Notes: generated by a model from the sequence alone, not told the origin. DNA of 64,000 bases from Narthecium ossifragum (GCA_963920575.1 OY986972.1:10676010-10740009), one strand, 5' to 3'; positions 23,515-35,269 are shown, counted from the first letter of the stretch. Numbers and translations: made by a program.

Positions 23515-24369
23515 CAATACTTAGGGTTATCAAAGGGGGACTTTTGGAGGACTTTTTGGCAGCGTTTGGAGGCGAGGAGAAGGGTTCCAGGCTTGGTTTT
23601 CTTTTCTTATTTCTTCTTTATTTCTCCATTAGTTTTGTTGCCCTCATGGTGAACATGAGTGGCTAGTTTCTTTTCTAAGGTACCGATGTAGCCCTAACTG
23701 AATCATTCTATGTTATTAGATCATGATTATTTTATCAGTTTATTTTCCTTGTTTCATTCATTATTTTAACTGAGATCTTAAATACCTTTATCTGGCCAAT
23801 AAAAGTATTATAGATTGTTTTATGTAAGATTGGGCGAGGGTTCATTCCCTAATCTTACAGGATCTGTGAATGAATGAGTTTATGTCGAGGCCGGGTTCAA
23901 GCTAAGAGTATTCTTGGTTCATGATTGTTCTTCAGAGCTTAATGGATTCTTGGTTAACAATTAGTTATGGGTTCATTAACTAGGGTTAATTGGGGGTACT
24001 TGGTGAAGACCGCGGCCGAACGGATCATCATACCGGAAGAACGAGCCCTTGGAATTAAACTGAAATCTTTATTGATTCAATGCATAGAATGAGGATGTTA
24101 TGGTGAAATCGGAACCTTAGTATTCATCCATCATATTTTCATCGTTTTCTTATTTCGTTATTAGATCATCTATTTTCGAGACATCATATTTTCTTTCTTT
24201 CCTGTTCTTTAGCGTTTCACTCTAATAATCTTTACAAATCTCTGTGGGTACGATACTCGTCTTGCTGCTATACTGATTGCACCGATTCGTATACTTGCGA
24301 GATATAAAATTTATTCATCAAGTTTTTGGCGCCGTTGCCGGGGATTTGATTAGAGTTTATTTGTAGTGA

Positions 24370-25543
24370 ATGCAAGGTCGCCGATCACGGAAAGAAAAGT
24401 TGTTGCCCTTGAACGATAAAGTAGATCAAATTGGTTGGAGGAAAAGATCTAACAAAGACAGCCTGTCCACATCAGATCTAGGAGTTCAAGAGGAGGAACA
24501 AGAGAAGATGGCGCTTAATAACAATATACGTCCTTTGGAGGAGTACGCGAGGCCTACTATTTCTACCTCACCTTCGTGCATTGCGTTACCTGCAGAGGCT
24601 AGAAATTATGAACTTAAAAATCTACATTTTTCTATGCTTCCTGAATTTCATGGTTTACCTTCTGAGGATGCACTAACTTTTGTGAAAGATTATTATGCTA
24701 CTGTTCAGACTTTTCCTCTAGGTGGCATTACTGAAGATCACTTGAGGATGCGATGTTTTCCTTATACCCTGAAGGATAAAGCGAAGAGATGGTTGATGTC
24801 ATTGCCTCCTGGATCACTCACTACTTGGGAAGCAATTTATAACAAGTTTGTTAGTAAATTTTATTCTCATGCCATGACTACTAACTTGAGAAGGCAAATT
24901 CCAAATTTTCAGCAAGCTGATGGAGAACCATTCCATGAAGCATGGGATAGATTTAAGATGCTTTTGATGCAATGTCCACATCATAATTATTCTTTAGAAA
25001 ATCAGATGCAATATTTTTATGATGGACTAAATCTTTCTTGTCAGACTATGGCAGATAATGCTGCAGGTGGAGCGATGTTCAAAAGGACACCACCAGAGGC
25101 GTACGAAATTTATGAGATGCTAGGATCAAACTCGCAGCAGAGAGACACAAGGAATAAGGCGAGAGGCATCTATGAGCTTAACCAGAATGACGACATGGCA
25201 AGGCAAATCGCAGCCCTCAACAAGAAGATGGACGCAATGATGTCCACACAAGCAAAACCGGTTGAGGTTAGTTCAATTTGCAATATTATTGGTCATAGGT
25301 TTGATTCATGTCCTTCTGGTAATGAATTTCCTGAATATGTGCAAGAACAAGCTAATTTGATGAATGCTTATAACCCGCGACCTAGATTTGATCCTTATGC
25401 AAATACTTACAATCCTGGTTGGAGGGAGCATCCAAATTTTTCATGGAAAAATAATGCTAATGCTAGTATGCCTTCTGCTAATCAGTCTAACCCACCGGTT
25501 AAGTCGTCTTTGGAAGCGACGATGTTGGCTTTTATGCAGAAAA
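24370..25543 (+). pseudogene. gag: Element E gag (3'-truncated)
   Basis: Open frame from MQGRRSRKEKLLPLND. A retrotransposon-gag domain follows: FSMLPEFHGLPSED, LKDKAKRWLMSLPPGSLTTW, EPFHEAWDRFKMLLMQCPHHN, YFYDGLNLSCQTMAD. The knuckle region reads SSICNIIGHRFDSC, so the first Cys of CX2CX4HX4C is Ser here, whereas element D keeps CSIC. The tail NTYNPGWREHPNFSWK is conserved between B, D and E. The frame reaches LAFMQK and then runs into element B sequence; residues after that are not E's. The gag reads without stops, but the element lacks everything downstream. Confidence 0.88.
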
Positions 25544-26102
25544 TGCTTTCAAAACAATCCGTGACCTTTTAGCTTCTGCTCCCATAGTTCATGCACCTGA
25601 TTACTCCTTACCTTTCGAACTCATGTGCGACGCTTCTGATTCGGCGTTTGGAGCTGTTCTTGGACAGCGGGTGAATAAAAGTCCTCATGTGATTTATTAT
25701 GCTAGTAAGACCATTTCTGACTCACAATTGAATTACACTATAACGGAAAAGGAATTATTAGCGGTAATATTCGCATTAGAGAAGTTCAGACCCTATCTCT
25801 TAGGTTCCAAAATCCTGATTTACACTGATCACGCCGCTTTGCGGTACCTTTTAGCTAAAAAGGATGCGAAACCTAGATTGATTAGATGGATCTTGCTTTT
25901 GCAAGAGTTTGACATAGAGATAAGGGATAAGAAGGGTTCTGAGAATGTTGTTGCTGGTCACCTTTCACGCCTTCCTTTGGAACACATCACTGATAGGGTC
26001 CCTATTAGTGCTTCTTTTCCAGACGAGGATCTTTTTCAGATAACTCGCATCTTGCAGCCCTTGTACGCACACATAGTCAATTATCTTGTTTCGGGAAAAA
26101 TC
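25544..26102 (+). pseudogene. pol: Element B RT end and RNase H
   Basis: Continuation of the B polyprotein: AFKTIRDLL, then RNase H with [14 protein letters not shown] (Asp), [18 protein letters not shown] (Glu) and [13 protein letters not shown] (Asp), then [10 protein letters not shown] and a linker ending YLVSGK. The stop at 26103 is the first base triplet of a solo LTR. Across that LTR the same frame continues at 27683 without loss. Confidence 0.9.
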
Positions 26103-27680
26103 TGATGCGGGAATTATTTCCACACATCTTCTTAAGATTGATTGTCAGATTCAAGTGTTTTACATCATTCCTTGCTCTTTTATCAAGAATTTTAGGTGAC
26201 TTCTGCATTTACTTAATTCTTGGGAATTTTTGGATAATTGTAGGTATTTAGATATTGAATCATTTGAACTTTGGCTGATGGGAAGAAGCAGAATTCGGGC
26301 TAGGCCTGGATGCAATTGAAGACCTAAAGTGCATAACGAAGCTAATTGAGCAATTCTGGACATTCTGCACAGCAGTTAGTAATTTGAACATAACTTCTTC
26401 ATACAAACTCTGATTGGGATGATCCAGGATGCGTTGGAAAGCTAAGGAAGAGCGCTACAACTTTGATGTTTGGAGTTTTTGCTGATTCAGGCTGAATAAA
26501 GACAGACAAATTGATGAAGCCATCAGACTCGGAATTGCTGCACCTGCACTTGGGTTGGACGAGATTCATTTTTTGGAGTCCAGATTTGATTCATGAAGAT
26601 CCCAGCTGAGAGCACCACATTTCCTAGTTATATTACGAGTTTATTTGATCTTTTCTTGATTAGTTGGATTGGCATGTGGTTAATGGAAGAAAGGGTGGAC
26701 ACTTTAGGAAAAATGGGGGGGGAGGAATAAGGCAGAAAAAGAAGAGAACGGCCAGAAAGAGGAGCAGAGAACGGTCAGAGAAAAGAAGCAGAAAAAAGAA
26801 GAGAACGGCAAGAAAGAGGAGCAGAGAACGGCCAGAGAAAAGAAGCAGAAAAAGAAGAGGACGGCCAGAAAAAGAAGGGGAGAGGAGCAGAGAAAGAAGC
26901 AGGACGACCAGAAGAAGAGGATCAGAGTTTTCATTCTATTCTCTTCATCCTAGTTCTGATTGACGATGTGTATTTATGAAACATTGGTTTTCTTTCTATC
27001 AACCATGAATACCTAGTTTTCTTATTCTAGGGTTTGGATGAAGTCATTGAGTTTCTGATTTGAATTGAGTTGGGTTGTTGAGAATATTCTTGTTAGTTGC
27101 AATTTGATGAAATCGTTTCTTTTTCTTGCAAGTTACTGGCCATGACTTGTATGTTTCAGATGTTGAACGAAGTAACGAAAGTTGAAGTTTAACATTAGTT
27201 CGTGGTTTCATCAAACCTTGATAGTATATGTTAGAAATAAACATATGACAAGGTGATTTTTGTTCAAGGATTCCTAAGAGCCCAATGAATCTAAATTAAT
27301 TCCTATGATCACGAAAGTAGACATAGAATTAATTTAGGTATTTGAGTTATACCTTGAAAGAGGATTTCACATAAACAAAAAAAAGGAATTCAGTCATGAT
27401 AATTAACAAAGTTCTATTTTCAGCAACCAGATTAAAATTCATTAAAGAGATTCAATCGATGAAATCCAAATCCTAGAAACCTTTCATACTCTTCTATTTA
27501 ATATTTATTTGCTTTCAGTTCAGATTTGTCAGTGTTATATCTCATTTGGATTGCTTAGATAATATAAGAAATTGGATACATTGGTACTTGAATCATCCTC
27601 CTTATGGAAACGATACTCTTTTTGCCCTATTCTACTTGTCACGAACCATGCACTTGTGGTAGAGACCAAAGGGAACACCA
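26103..27680 (+). mobile_element. Solo LTR in element B (1578 bp)
   Basis: Starts TGATGCGGGAATT, ends GGGAACACCA, flanked by AAATC at 26098-26102 and 27681-27685. Features such as CATAACTTCTTCATACAAACTC, a block about compound gene-like GGAAAGCTAAGGAAGAGC and the end CTACTTGTCACGAACC resemble Tat/Athila-clade LTRs but it is not related to the other LTRs in this window. The orientation is taken from the end-like sequence and is less certain than the boundaries. Confidence 0.85.
26741..26925 (+). repeat. Purine-rich minisatellite in solo LTR
   Basis: Nearly pure A/G tract built from GAACGGCCAGAAAGAGGAGC and AGAAAAGAAGCAGAAAAAG units with a period of roughly 60 bp. The Arg/Lys-rich reading frame across it is a by-product. 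Confidence 0.8.
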
Positions 27681-28937
27681 AAATCTCAGACTTTTGGTCT
27701 AAGGACAAGAAAGACAGGTTCTTCTCTCAGATTCGATATTATATTTGGCAAGACCCTGAGCTTTTTAAGTATTGTTCCGATCAGATTTTTCGACGATGTG
27801 TTCCAGAACCTGAAATCCATGATATTTTAACGTTCTGTCACACGCTTGCGTGCGGTGGTCACTTCTCTGCAAGGAAAACTGCTGCAAAAGTTTTGCAATG
27901 CGGCTTTTATTGGCCTTCTATATTCAAAGATTCCTATGCCTTCTGTAAATCATGTCTTCGATGCCAACAAACTGGAAACCTATCACGCCGTGATCAAATG
28001 CCACAAACTCCGATTTTAGTCGTCGAAATTTTTGAAGTCTGGGGTATTGACTTCATGGGTCCCTTTCCAACTTCTTTTGGCTTTCAATACATTTTAGTTG
28101 CTGTTGACTATGTTTCAAAATGGGTTGAAGCCATAGCTACCAAATCGAATGATCATAACGTTGTGATTCAATTCCTTCAACGTAACATTTTTTCTCGATT
28201 TGGTTTTCCTCGTGCGATCATAAGTGATGGCGGTTCTCATTTCCTAAATCAACACTTTAAGTCCCTTCTTACAAAGTATTCTATCACTCATAAGGTAGCC
28301 ACCCCATATCATCCGCAAACTAGTGGCCAGGTAGAACTTTCTAATAGGAAAATTAAGCGTATTCTTGAAAAGACTGTCCGTCTAGACCGAAAGGATTGGG
28401 CAAACAAGCTTGATGATGCACTCTGGGCATATAGAACGGCTTATAAAACCGATTGGTATGTCACCGTATCGAATAGTGTTTGGTAAAGCTTGCCATCTGC
28501 CTGTGGAATGGGAACATTGTGCTTTGTGGGCTATCAAGAAATTAAACTTTGATTCCAACGAGATAACCACACACAGAAAATTGAGCATAGTTGAACTCGA
28601 GGAAATTCGCAATGATGCTTATATAAACTCCAAAATTTACAAAGATAGGACAAAGGCTTTTCATGATAAGCATATTTCAAGAAAAACCCTTGTCGTCGGA
28701 CAGAAAGTTTGGTTGTTTAATGCAAAATTGCGTCTTTTCCCGGGTAAATTACGCTCAAGGTGGACTGGACCCTATATTATCACGCAAGTATTCTCACATG
28801 GTGCCGTAGAAATTCAGGATCTAAGCACAAATGAGATCACTAAAGTTAATGGGCATAGATTGAAACCTTATGTTGAGGACATTCAACACGGGGATATTAT
28901 TGAGTCCGTTATTTTGACGGATCCAGGCAATAACTGA
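27681..28937 (+). pseudogene. pol: Element B integrase
   Basis: Integrase part of the B polyprotein. Zinc region: [15 protein letters not shown] and [11 protein letters not shown]. Core: [11 protein letters not shown] (Asp), [11 protein letters not shown] (Asp), [17 protein letters not shown] (Glu). After AYKT one base is lost near 28448, and the frame continues as [18 protein letters not shown] and the C-terminal block [17 protein letters not shown] ... [10 protein letters not shown], ending at TGA 28935. Everything else is open, so a single frameshift is the only lesion in this part. Confidence 0.92.
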
Positions 28938-31296
28938 GTTTTTTAGGGACGTCTAGCGAAAGACGTAAAATTACACACTTCCTGGGAGGCAACCCAGTTT
29001 TCAGAACTTTTCCTTAGCTTTCTTAATTTTCAGGATTTTTCCATAATTTTCTTCCATTTTTCCGGCTTTTTCCCGAATTTCCTTTATTTTCCTTGATTTT
29101 CCTCTCTCCTCCCGTTCTCTCTTTCTCCCGCGGCTTGTCGTCCCGGCTCGTCGGCTTGTCCCCGAGCCGACGACCACAACCGCCCCTCACAGCAACTCCG
29201 CCCATCCCCAACCACTAAAAAGACCACCGAGACTTCCGCCAACCTTCCACCGTTTCATCCACGGCCGTTCACCGCCCCCAAACACCTCCAAGAGCTTCCT
29301 TCCTCCTCCACGACGCTTCCGCCACCATCAAATTCCTTCCTTTCCGTTGGGATCCTCGGCTTCAAGCTCCAATGAAACCACCGCTCCGACCACCTTCAGC
29401 CCACCGTCTGGAAGCTCCATTCCTCAATCCAACACCATAGGACCATTCCCCATGCCTCCACGACCCTTCCTCACCCCTTGCCATCCGTGATTGGAGCTCC
29501 GATCATCGGAATTCAATTCCGACCGTCACTTCCTCCGATCCGGCCACCTCCGTTCTACCACCTGGGGACCTCCATTGTTCGATCAGAGCTCACTGGAGAA
29601 CTCCTCTGCCTTCCACGATTCTTCCTGTACCCTTCTCGTCCTCCGGCGACGACGTTTCACCGTCGATCCATCGCCGGCGAGCTCTCAGCCGTCCAACTGC
29701 TACAGGACAAGATCCAGATGCTACAGAGCTTCAATTTCCGATCAGACGGTCCCGATCTTCAATCAGGATGATATTATGGATGCTGAATATTTTTGGTGTT
29801 GTGCATGGATAATTTCCTGTATTTTAATATTTTCATGTCTATAATTTAATTTTTGTGGGATGAATGCTTGTACAGGACTGATATATCATGGAAATACAAA
29901 GTAGACCCTGTCGAAATTTTCCATGATTCTAATACCTTTTTGGAAAGGTATATTTTTGTGACAGGGTACGATGGGGTGGGACGTATTTATTCAATGATGG
30001 CGGTGCCTAAACTAAAATTGGAAGAGCGAGAACTCTATTTCTGAGGCCTTCATTATGGTGATTTCTGCCCTTTATTCTTTGTTTTATTTTTATGACTTAG
30101 TGTAATTGGGGACAATTACATTTAAGTTGGGGGGTAGAATTTTAGGAATTCATGCTTATTATTTTTCTGGTAACCAAATATTATACATCCCTTGAATTAT
30201 CTCAAAAGAATGAAATTATGATATGATTTGACAAAGATGCATGTTTTAGAAATTTATGTTATGAATTATTCTGAGATTTATATGTCGTATAAGGGATAGT
30301 AAATTTTGCTATGCATAACACTATTTCTATACTTTAACACTTTTACCATGATCTAAGGATAGCTTGACATATCCTAATGCACATGTTCGCTTCCACATGT
30401 TAAGGGGTTGATATTAGATTCTAAGCATGATACTAGGATAGATTTATAATTTTATATCATGACACAGAAAATACATGAACACATGCAATTATCTGAGTAT
30501 GGAAAAAAAAAGAAAAAAAAGAAAAGAAAAAAGGATCTTCAACTTAGTAACCGGGCAGTGTGCCTAGCCAGCGTGGTGTTCGCGTAAAACGGTTGAATTT
30601 CCTGAAGAAAAAAATGACTAGTCATGATTTGTAGCCTTCATGGTTTGAGCATTAGAGTCTGAAGAGTGTTCTACACTTAGGGCCCTAAAACCGTCTGGTT
30701 TGGGAGTCACTGGCTTGAACCTCGTTACATGGACCATGAAGAAAGCTTAAGAAATCATAACATTGCACATGTCATATATATATAAAAAAAAAAGATATTG
30801 CTATGTGATAAGTGGAAGATATGTGCTTGAATAGGATTGTGATCTTGAATAGTTGAAGTGTTTAGATATAATTGATGCTCTGATGCATGTGGAACCCCAT
30901 TCACACACAGGAGTGTTAAAGTTATTTTTAATCATGATTAAATATGTTGAAGTGTTGGAAATATGTTATGACATGTTTTGATTTACTATGTTTTTATGCG
31001 ACTATGAGTTGAATGGTATATTTATGGATATTATTTCTATTTCATGCATTGGAGTTGATGAGTATTATGATTGATTTCTAATGATACATTCAAGGGAATG
31101 TATGGATGCTTGTGGGTGTCATCCCTGAAAACCCTCAGGAGACTATAACTCCTCCACTGGGGTAACCCAGGGGTTTAAAGGCTTGTTGCATATGCTAAGT
31201 GCAATCGTGAGACCTACGAAAGTGACTAGTTAGATTTATTGCTTTCTTTTTATCTTTTCTTTCCTCGAGGACTAGCAAAGTATAAGTTGGGGGGTG
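28938..31296 (+). other. Element B 3' non-coding region and polypurine tract
   Basis: Begins with a GGGACGTCTAGCGAAAGACG / GGGAGGCAACCCAG block that is also found after the coding parts of D and F. A C-rich stretch (29050-29700) follows, then AT-rich sequence. It holds TAAGTTGGGGGGTAG near 30125, an A/G tract at 30500-30535 and a conserved block AGTAACCGGGCAGTG...GCGTAAAACGG at 30545-30600. The polypurine tract AAGTTGGGGGGTG is at 31284-31296. Reading frames here (29478, 29491, 29853) are short, overlap in different frames and match nothing I know; no envelope-like gene is visible. Confidence 0.7.
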
Positions 31297-32859
31297 TGAT
31301 AAATCACTAATTATTCCTAATTAAACCCCTTAAATTACCTTTGTTAGGCCTAGAGTAGGTGTATTTGATATGATGTTGCTTGATTTTAGGTTTAATCATG
31401 GTTTGAGAAGAGATACAAGAAATTCGGATAAAATGAAGAAAAATACAGCTTCGTCGACCATTGGAAAAATATTCGTCAGATATTCTCTGAAAATCCAAAT
31501 ATTCTAAAATTTTGGGACAATGTAGAAGACCCAGAGATCTACAATGTTGTTGTTGGACACATTGCGAGATTCCTGATGGTATGATGACAGTTTGAAGAAT
31601 AGATGAAGATTTACAAGCTGGAAAGCTGCTCCATCGATGCTGAAAAGAATATTCGCCAAATATTCTACATTAATCAGAATATTATGAAATAAATTGGAGA
31701 TGACAGAAGACTTCCAGATCTAGAACTTTCCTGTTGAAGATTTCCTCAGATTCTGAACATATTAGCTTCAGAATTGATTACAAATCGGAATTCTGAGTAG
31801 GAATTGAAGAATGAGGAAGCTGATGACGTGGCAGTTATTAACCCAGTCAAACTGGGAAGTCCGATCGATCGGTTTGAGTCCGATCGATCGCTCCGATGAC
31901 GTCAGCGATCCGAAAATTAGGGAAATTAGAGTTTAACTTCTGTTAGGACTCCTAATTCGGGGGTTGAGGGTTTCTAATATATAAAGGGATATTCCAGCCA
32001 AAAAATATCATCTTTTGGAGGACTTTTGGAGGAGAAGGTTAGGGTTTTGAAGACGGTGATCTTTCCGCGGGGATCGACGGCTTCATCTTCTACACCTATG
32101 GCTGATTTCCAAGAGATGAGTGGCTAGTTTTCTTGCTCTTAGGAATACCATGAAACCCTAGTGTAACTTTTGATCTTTCTTAGTTGGATTTTTGTGAACT
32201 TCTCTAAATATAATCTCATGAATATGATTTTAATGATTATAGAGTTGAAGGAACAGAGTTCCGTTGACGTATTATTAGTGCTACATGATGGTTGTACTTG
32301 AGTGTAGAGATTCATGAGATAGTTTGCATGTGGTTTGTGATTTACCTTTGAGATAATCTATGCTACGTGAAGATAAGTCATGCTAAGGACATTAGGAGTA
32401 GAATAACTTAAGATAATGGTAGGACCAAAGATGATTTATGCCAAACAAAGATAGATTATGCCGTAAGAAACATAAAACCTTCTTTTAGGGATTCGTGTGA
32501 GCTTATAGCCATACGATCCATAATGCTTAGAGAAGTGATCAAGATGATAACTATGGAAGATTAAGGGTGAAACTAGGGTGGATTGTGTATTTCTTAAGAC
32601 ATCTTTTTCCATCTAATTAAAACCTACATATTTTCTTTTGCTTTCTTAGATAGTTTCAGTTAGATTAATCTCTCATTGAAGTGTTTGGTTTAGATCAAGA
32701 GTTTTGAGAATCGATTTTGGTTTTCCTAGTAATTCCCTGTGGTTCGACTCCGGATTTCACCACTAGTCTACCTAGTAGTATTAGTGATTGAACAAGGATA
32801 TAAATTTAAGATTTGATTGAGATTAGCAACGTTTTAACGACGACGTTTGCGAGCGATCA
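31297..32859 (+). repeat. Element B 3' LTR
   Basis: 1563 bp, the same length as the 5' LTR. It carries the palindrome pair at about 31861-31893, TGACGTCA at about 31898 and TATATAAAG at about 31979. It is followed by ATTGG (32860-32864), then the remaining tail of element C (32865-32931). Confidence 0.95.
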
Positions 32860-32917
32860 ATTGGTTAAGGGGGATTCAAGATATTTTATCATCACATTTA
32901 AAAGGATTGTCATCATC

Positions 32918-32931
32918 AAAAAGGGGGAGAT
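32918..32931 (+). other. Element C polypurine tract
   Basis: AAAAAGGGGGAGAT immediately before the 3' LTR start TGTTGATCC, the usual copia/SIRE form; it would prime plus-strand synthesis. Confidence 0.9.
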
Positions 32932-34101
32932 TGTTGATCCTAACCTTGTTTTGATGATGCCAATATACATTAAATGATAAAATATATGTTTAATATTTAT
33001 TACCCCTTTAATTGGAGATATTAAATTCAATATTTAAGTTATTTTGTACTGACGGTCGATGTAAGGATCGACCGTGGGAATGGGACGGTCGATCCATGGA
33101 TCGACCGTGATGAATGCTTCACACTTGGCTATGTGCGTATTGACGCGACGGTCGATCGATACATCGACTGTCGGAAGCGTTTTTCTTGACAGAGGCTTAT
33201 GGACGATGCGACGGTCGATGTGGCGGTCGACCGTGGCGCATCAATGAAGAAAGTAAAGACGCTACGGTCGATCGGTGCATCGACCGTGGGAAGCGTTTTT
33301 CTTGACAGAGGCTAACGGACGATGCGACTGTCGATGCGGCGGTCGACGGTAGCGCATATATGAAGAAATATCAATGAGCGACGGTCGATCGGAGCATCGA
33401 CCTTGGGAAGCGACTTTCTCAACAGAGGCTCACGGACGATGTGACGGTCGATGTCACGGTCGACCGTGAGAGCGACGGACGATGGGTGGATCGACCGTCG
33501 AGCAAAAAGGCTGAATTTTTTATACGTGACAGACGATGAACGGATCGACCGCCAGCAGCGCGCAGAGTAAAAAACTAGCGGTTGGAGAGTTGCAGGGAGC
33601 CGTTGGACCTCCTTGTTGAGCTGGTTGAAGCCCATCTATAAGTTGTTCCTTTACGTAAACTTGCCAGAACTTTAATCACTATTATTGAGATCATTTGAGC
33701 AAGTTCTAGGAAAGATTTCTACTTATTCTCCTTGAGCTAAAACCTTTGTAAACCTTCTTCAAGTGTGAAGAAATATCTTGAGAGTTGTTCAACAGCAAGT
33801 GGCTGTGATTGTAAGGTCACCAAGCACCAGGAAGCTTGGAGGAAAAGCTTGTAAGGGATTTGCAAGTAGTGGAACCTCAAGGAGAGCCTTGAGAGAAGTT
33901 GACGTAGACAAAGAGTTGGGTCGAACCACTATAAATCGGTGTCATCTCTCTAACCTTTCTTCCAGTTAATGCTTGCATGCTATTGTAGTTAAGTTTCATT
34001 TTGTTTACAAGCATTCTAGCTGTTAGATTCTTTTCTATCTGAATTTTCCATCAATCTAGTTTTTCGAAAAGAGTCCAATTCACCCCCCTCTTGGACCTTC
34101 A
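32932..34101 (+). repeat. Element C 3' LTR (1170 bp, full array)
   Basis: TGTTGATCC to CCTTCA, followed by CAGAC. It is 336 bp longer than the 5' LTR because its palindrome array is complete. TATAAGTT lies at about 33637. Small reading frames at 33312 and 33778 are array or LTR by-products. Confidence 0.94.
33048..33550. repeat. TCGA palindrome array (type III), full-length
   Basis: About seven paired units at 55-62 bp intervals (near 33147, 33207, 33263, 33323, 33378, 33440). Each unit pairs two TCGA-centred sites 12 bp apart, for example ACGGTCGATCGG with GCATCGACCGT, forming an inverted repeat with a loop of about six bases. The spacer CTTGACAGAGGCT-ACGGACGATG recurs in the gypsy LTR of element G and, in variant form, in D and E. 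Confidence 0.9.
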
Positions 34102-34106
34102 CAGAC

Positions 34107-34683
34107 GGTGTGCCCGCCCGGCAGAGACTTGTCCTGCCCAGCAGTGTCTTCGTCCTGCTGTACTATGTGTTTATGTGATGGGCCCAACTCGTTAGGGTTA
34201 CCATGGTTGGATACCTAAAGACACTGGTGGGGTTGTGGGACCCCGTAGCACACCTAGGCCTGTTGAGTTCTCTCCTTTCTATGTGTCATAGTGTAAAACC
34301 CTACTGAGCTTAGTGATCACCCCTAATCGGGCTGCATTTTTCAGGTGCATGCGTTAGATCTTCTTTAGTGGCCCCTACTGGGCAGGTGCTTGGTGGCGCG
34401 GCAGCGTCTGGCGGTGCTTGTGGAGCGGTGATTGTCTTCTACACCCTTTCTGTTTAGATGGTCTCCTACGGGAGTATGTTGTATAAATATAAACCCTTTT
34501 GAGGATTTGAATATTATATTATATCTTTTGAGGTTGTTGATTATTGTTAAATAAGGGTGCTTATGAAATATTTATTGAAACTAATAAGCTAGAGGGAACT
34601 CTCGCCAAAATTATTCAGCATCTAGTTAGGTTCCGGTTCGCGTCGCCCGGCCTAGTTCGGCCTTCACGGGTCGGGGCGTGACA
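34107..34683 (+). repeat. Element A 3' LTR, right part
   Basis: Continues the LTR interrupted at 7193, after the CAGAC duplication. It ends GGGTCGGGGCGTGACA at 34683, the terminus shared by the Tekay-like LTRs. The block TTCCGGTTCGCGTCGCCCGGC is identical in kind to 54370-54390 in the solo LTR 52148-54419. The next sequence is a minus-strand gag relic, which suggests A was inserted into element H. Confidence 0.85.
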
Positions 34684-35089
34684 TGCCTGGATCCACCTGG
34701 CAGGTCCTGCCCCATGATTGGGTGTGGGTTAGGCTAGCCCAGGTTGAGCTTGGTTCTCAACCATATCATCGATCTTGGCTTGTATCACCCCCCCCCTCGG
34801 AAAAAGCCTTGGCCTCAAGGCTAAGTGGTGGTATCACCACTGAACCTAGGCGGGCTCAGCCTCTGGAAATCCATCATGACCGCCGCAGCGGTCCGCCCAT
34901 TGATTGGAGTGAGGCCCCTTTCCTCAGTGAGAAAGACCTCCTCATGTGTGATCGAAACCGTCACTGGTGATGGTGCAGCCCGCCTAGCTCAGATAGCCCT
35001 GACAGAGCCTCCCTGGTCAGTCAGGCGGGTCGACCAGGTCGAGCCCCACCCCGACCAACAACCGAAGGCCGGCCACGAGCTCCCGTCAT
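34684..35089 (-). pseudogene. gag: Element H gag N-terminal relic
   Basis: In minus sense an ATG at 35089 opens MTGARGRPSVVGRGGARPG, then degenerate frames reach FQRLSPPRFSGDTTT, the start of a chromovirus gag domain (the usual form is F-RL-PP-FSG). Later VIQAKIDDMVENQAQ is visible in another frame. Stops and frameshifts are frequent. It ends at 34684 against the end of element A's LTR, so the remainder of H gag is displaced or deleted. Confidence 0.6.
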
Positions 35090-35269
35090 CTGTGCAATCA
35101 CCAAAGAAAAATGAGCGGCCACTCGTCAGAAACCTTAAAACAAGCAGCACAAACAGAAAACGAAAGCACAACACATAAAAAAGGAGCTTGCACGGATGTT
35201 CTACACATAGAACTATCCCATCCCACACTTAATCTCAACCGAATCCTGATCCTATCCCTGGGACCTATA

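Larger units (their letters stand above)
22899..25543 (+). mobile_element. Element E: D-family gag element, 3'-truncated
   Basis: LTR 22899-24320 (1422 bp, TGATGAGTGCATG...TTATTCATCA) with primer site TGGCGCCGTTGCCGGGGA at 24327-24344 and a gag frame, ending abruptly around 25537-25545 where element B's RT frame resumes (AFKTIRDLL). There is no 3' LTR. About 45 bp of B's RT expected between CEL and AFKTIR are missing, so a deletion took E's 3' half together with flanking B sequence. The LTR is homologous to 9040-10713 and to element D's LTRs. Confidence 0.88.
17010..32859 (+). mobile_element. Element B: Athila-type Ty3/gypsy retrotransposon
   Basis: Both LTRs are 1563 bp (17010-18572 and 31297-32859) and start TGATAA and end GCGAGCGATCA. 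The duplication ATTGG is at 17005-17009 and 32860-32864. The primer site TGGCGCCGTTGCCGGGGA at 18578 fits Athila elements. The coding frame gag-protease-RT-RNase H-integrase lies in gypsy order at 19023-28937, split by element E and a solo LTR. A 2.4 kb non-coding region with two polypurine-like TAAGTTGGGGGG runs (about 30125 and 31284) precedes the 3' LTR. By eye the LTR pair differs at a few percent of positions (about 20 in the first 550 bases). Coding damage is small: three stops and one frameshift besides the insertions. Confidence 0.95.
7194..34101 (+). mobile_element. Element C: SIRE-like Ty1/copia retrotransposon
   Basis: Complete outer structure: LTRs at 7194-8027 and 32932-34101, both TGTTGATCC...CTTCA, with target-site duplication CAGAC at 7189-7193 and 34102-34106. 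The initiator-Met-type primer site is at 8030-8041 and the polypurine tract AAAAAGGGGGAGA at 32918-32930. Coding order is gag (with coiled coil and two zinc knuckles), pol in copia order (protease, integrase, RT, RNase H), then an envelope-like third ORF, which is the SIRE/Maximus arrangement. It sits in the 3' LTR of element A. It is inactive: gag and pol carry stops and frameshifts, and two later insertions split it (solo LTR 9040-10713 and element B). Without insertions and their duplications it would be about 9.4 kb. Confidence 0.93.

Noticed and set aside
26664..26963. Arg/Lys/Glu-rich protein of 99 residues
   Set aside because: Translation of the purine minisatellite; no start or conservation support.
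29478..29844. Overlapping frames of 97 and 117 residues in the C-rich part of B, possible envelope-like gene
   Set aside because: Two different frames over the same GC-rich stretch, no counterpart in the matching region of F, no recognisable domain.
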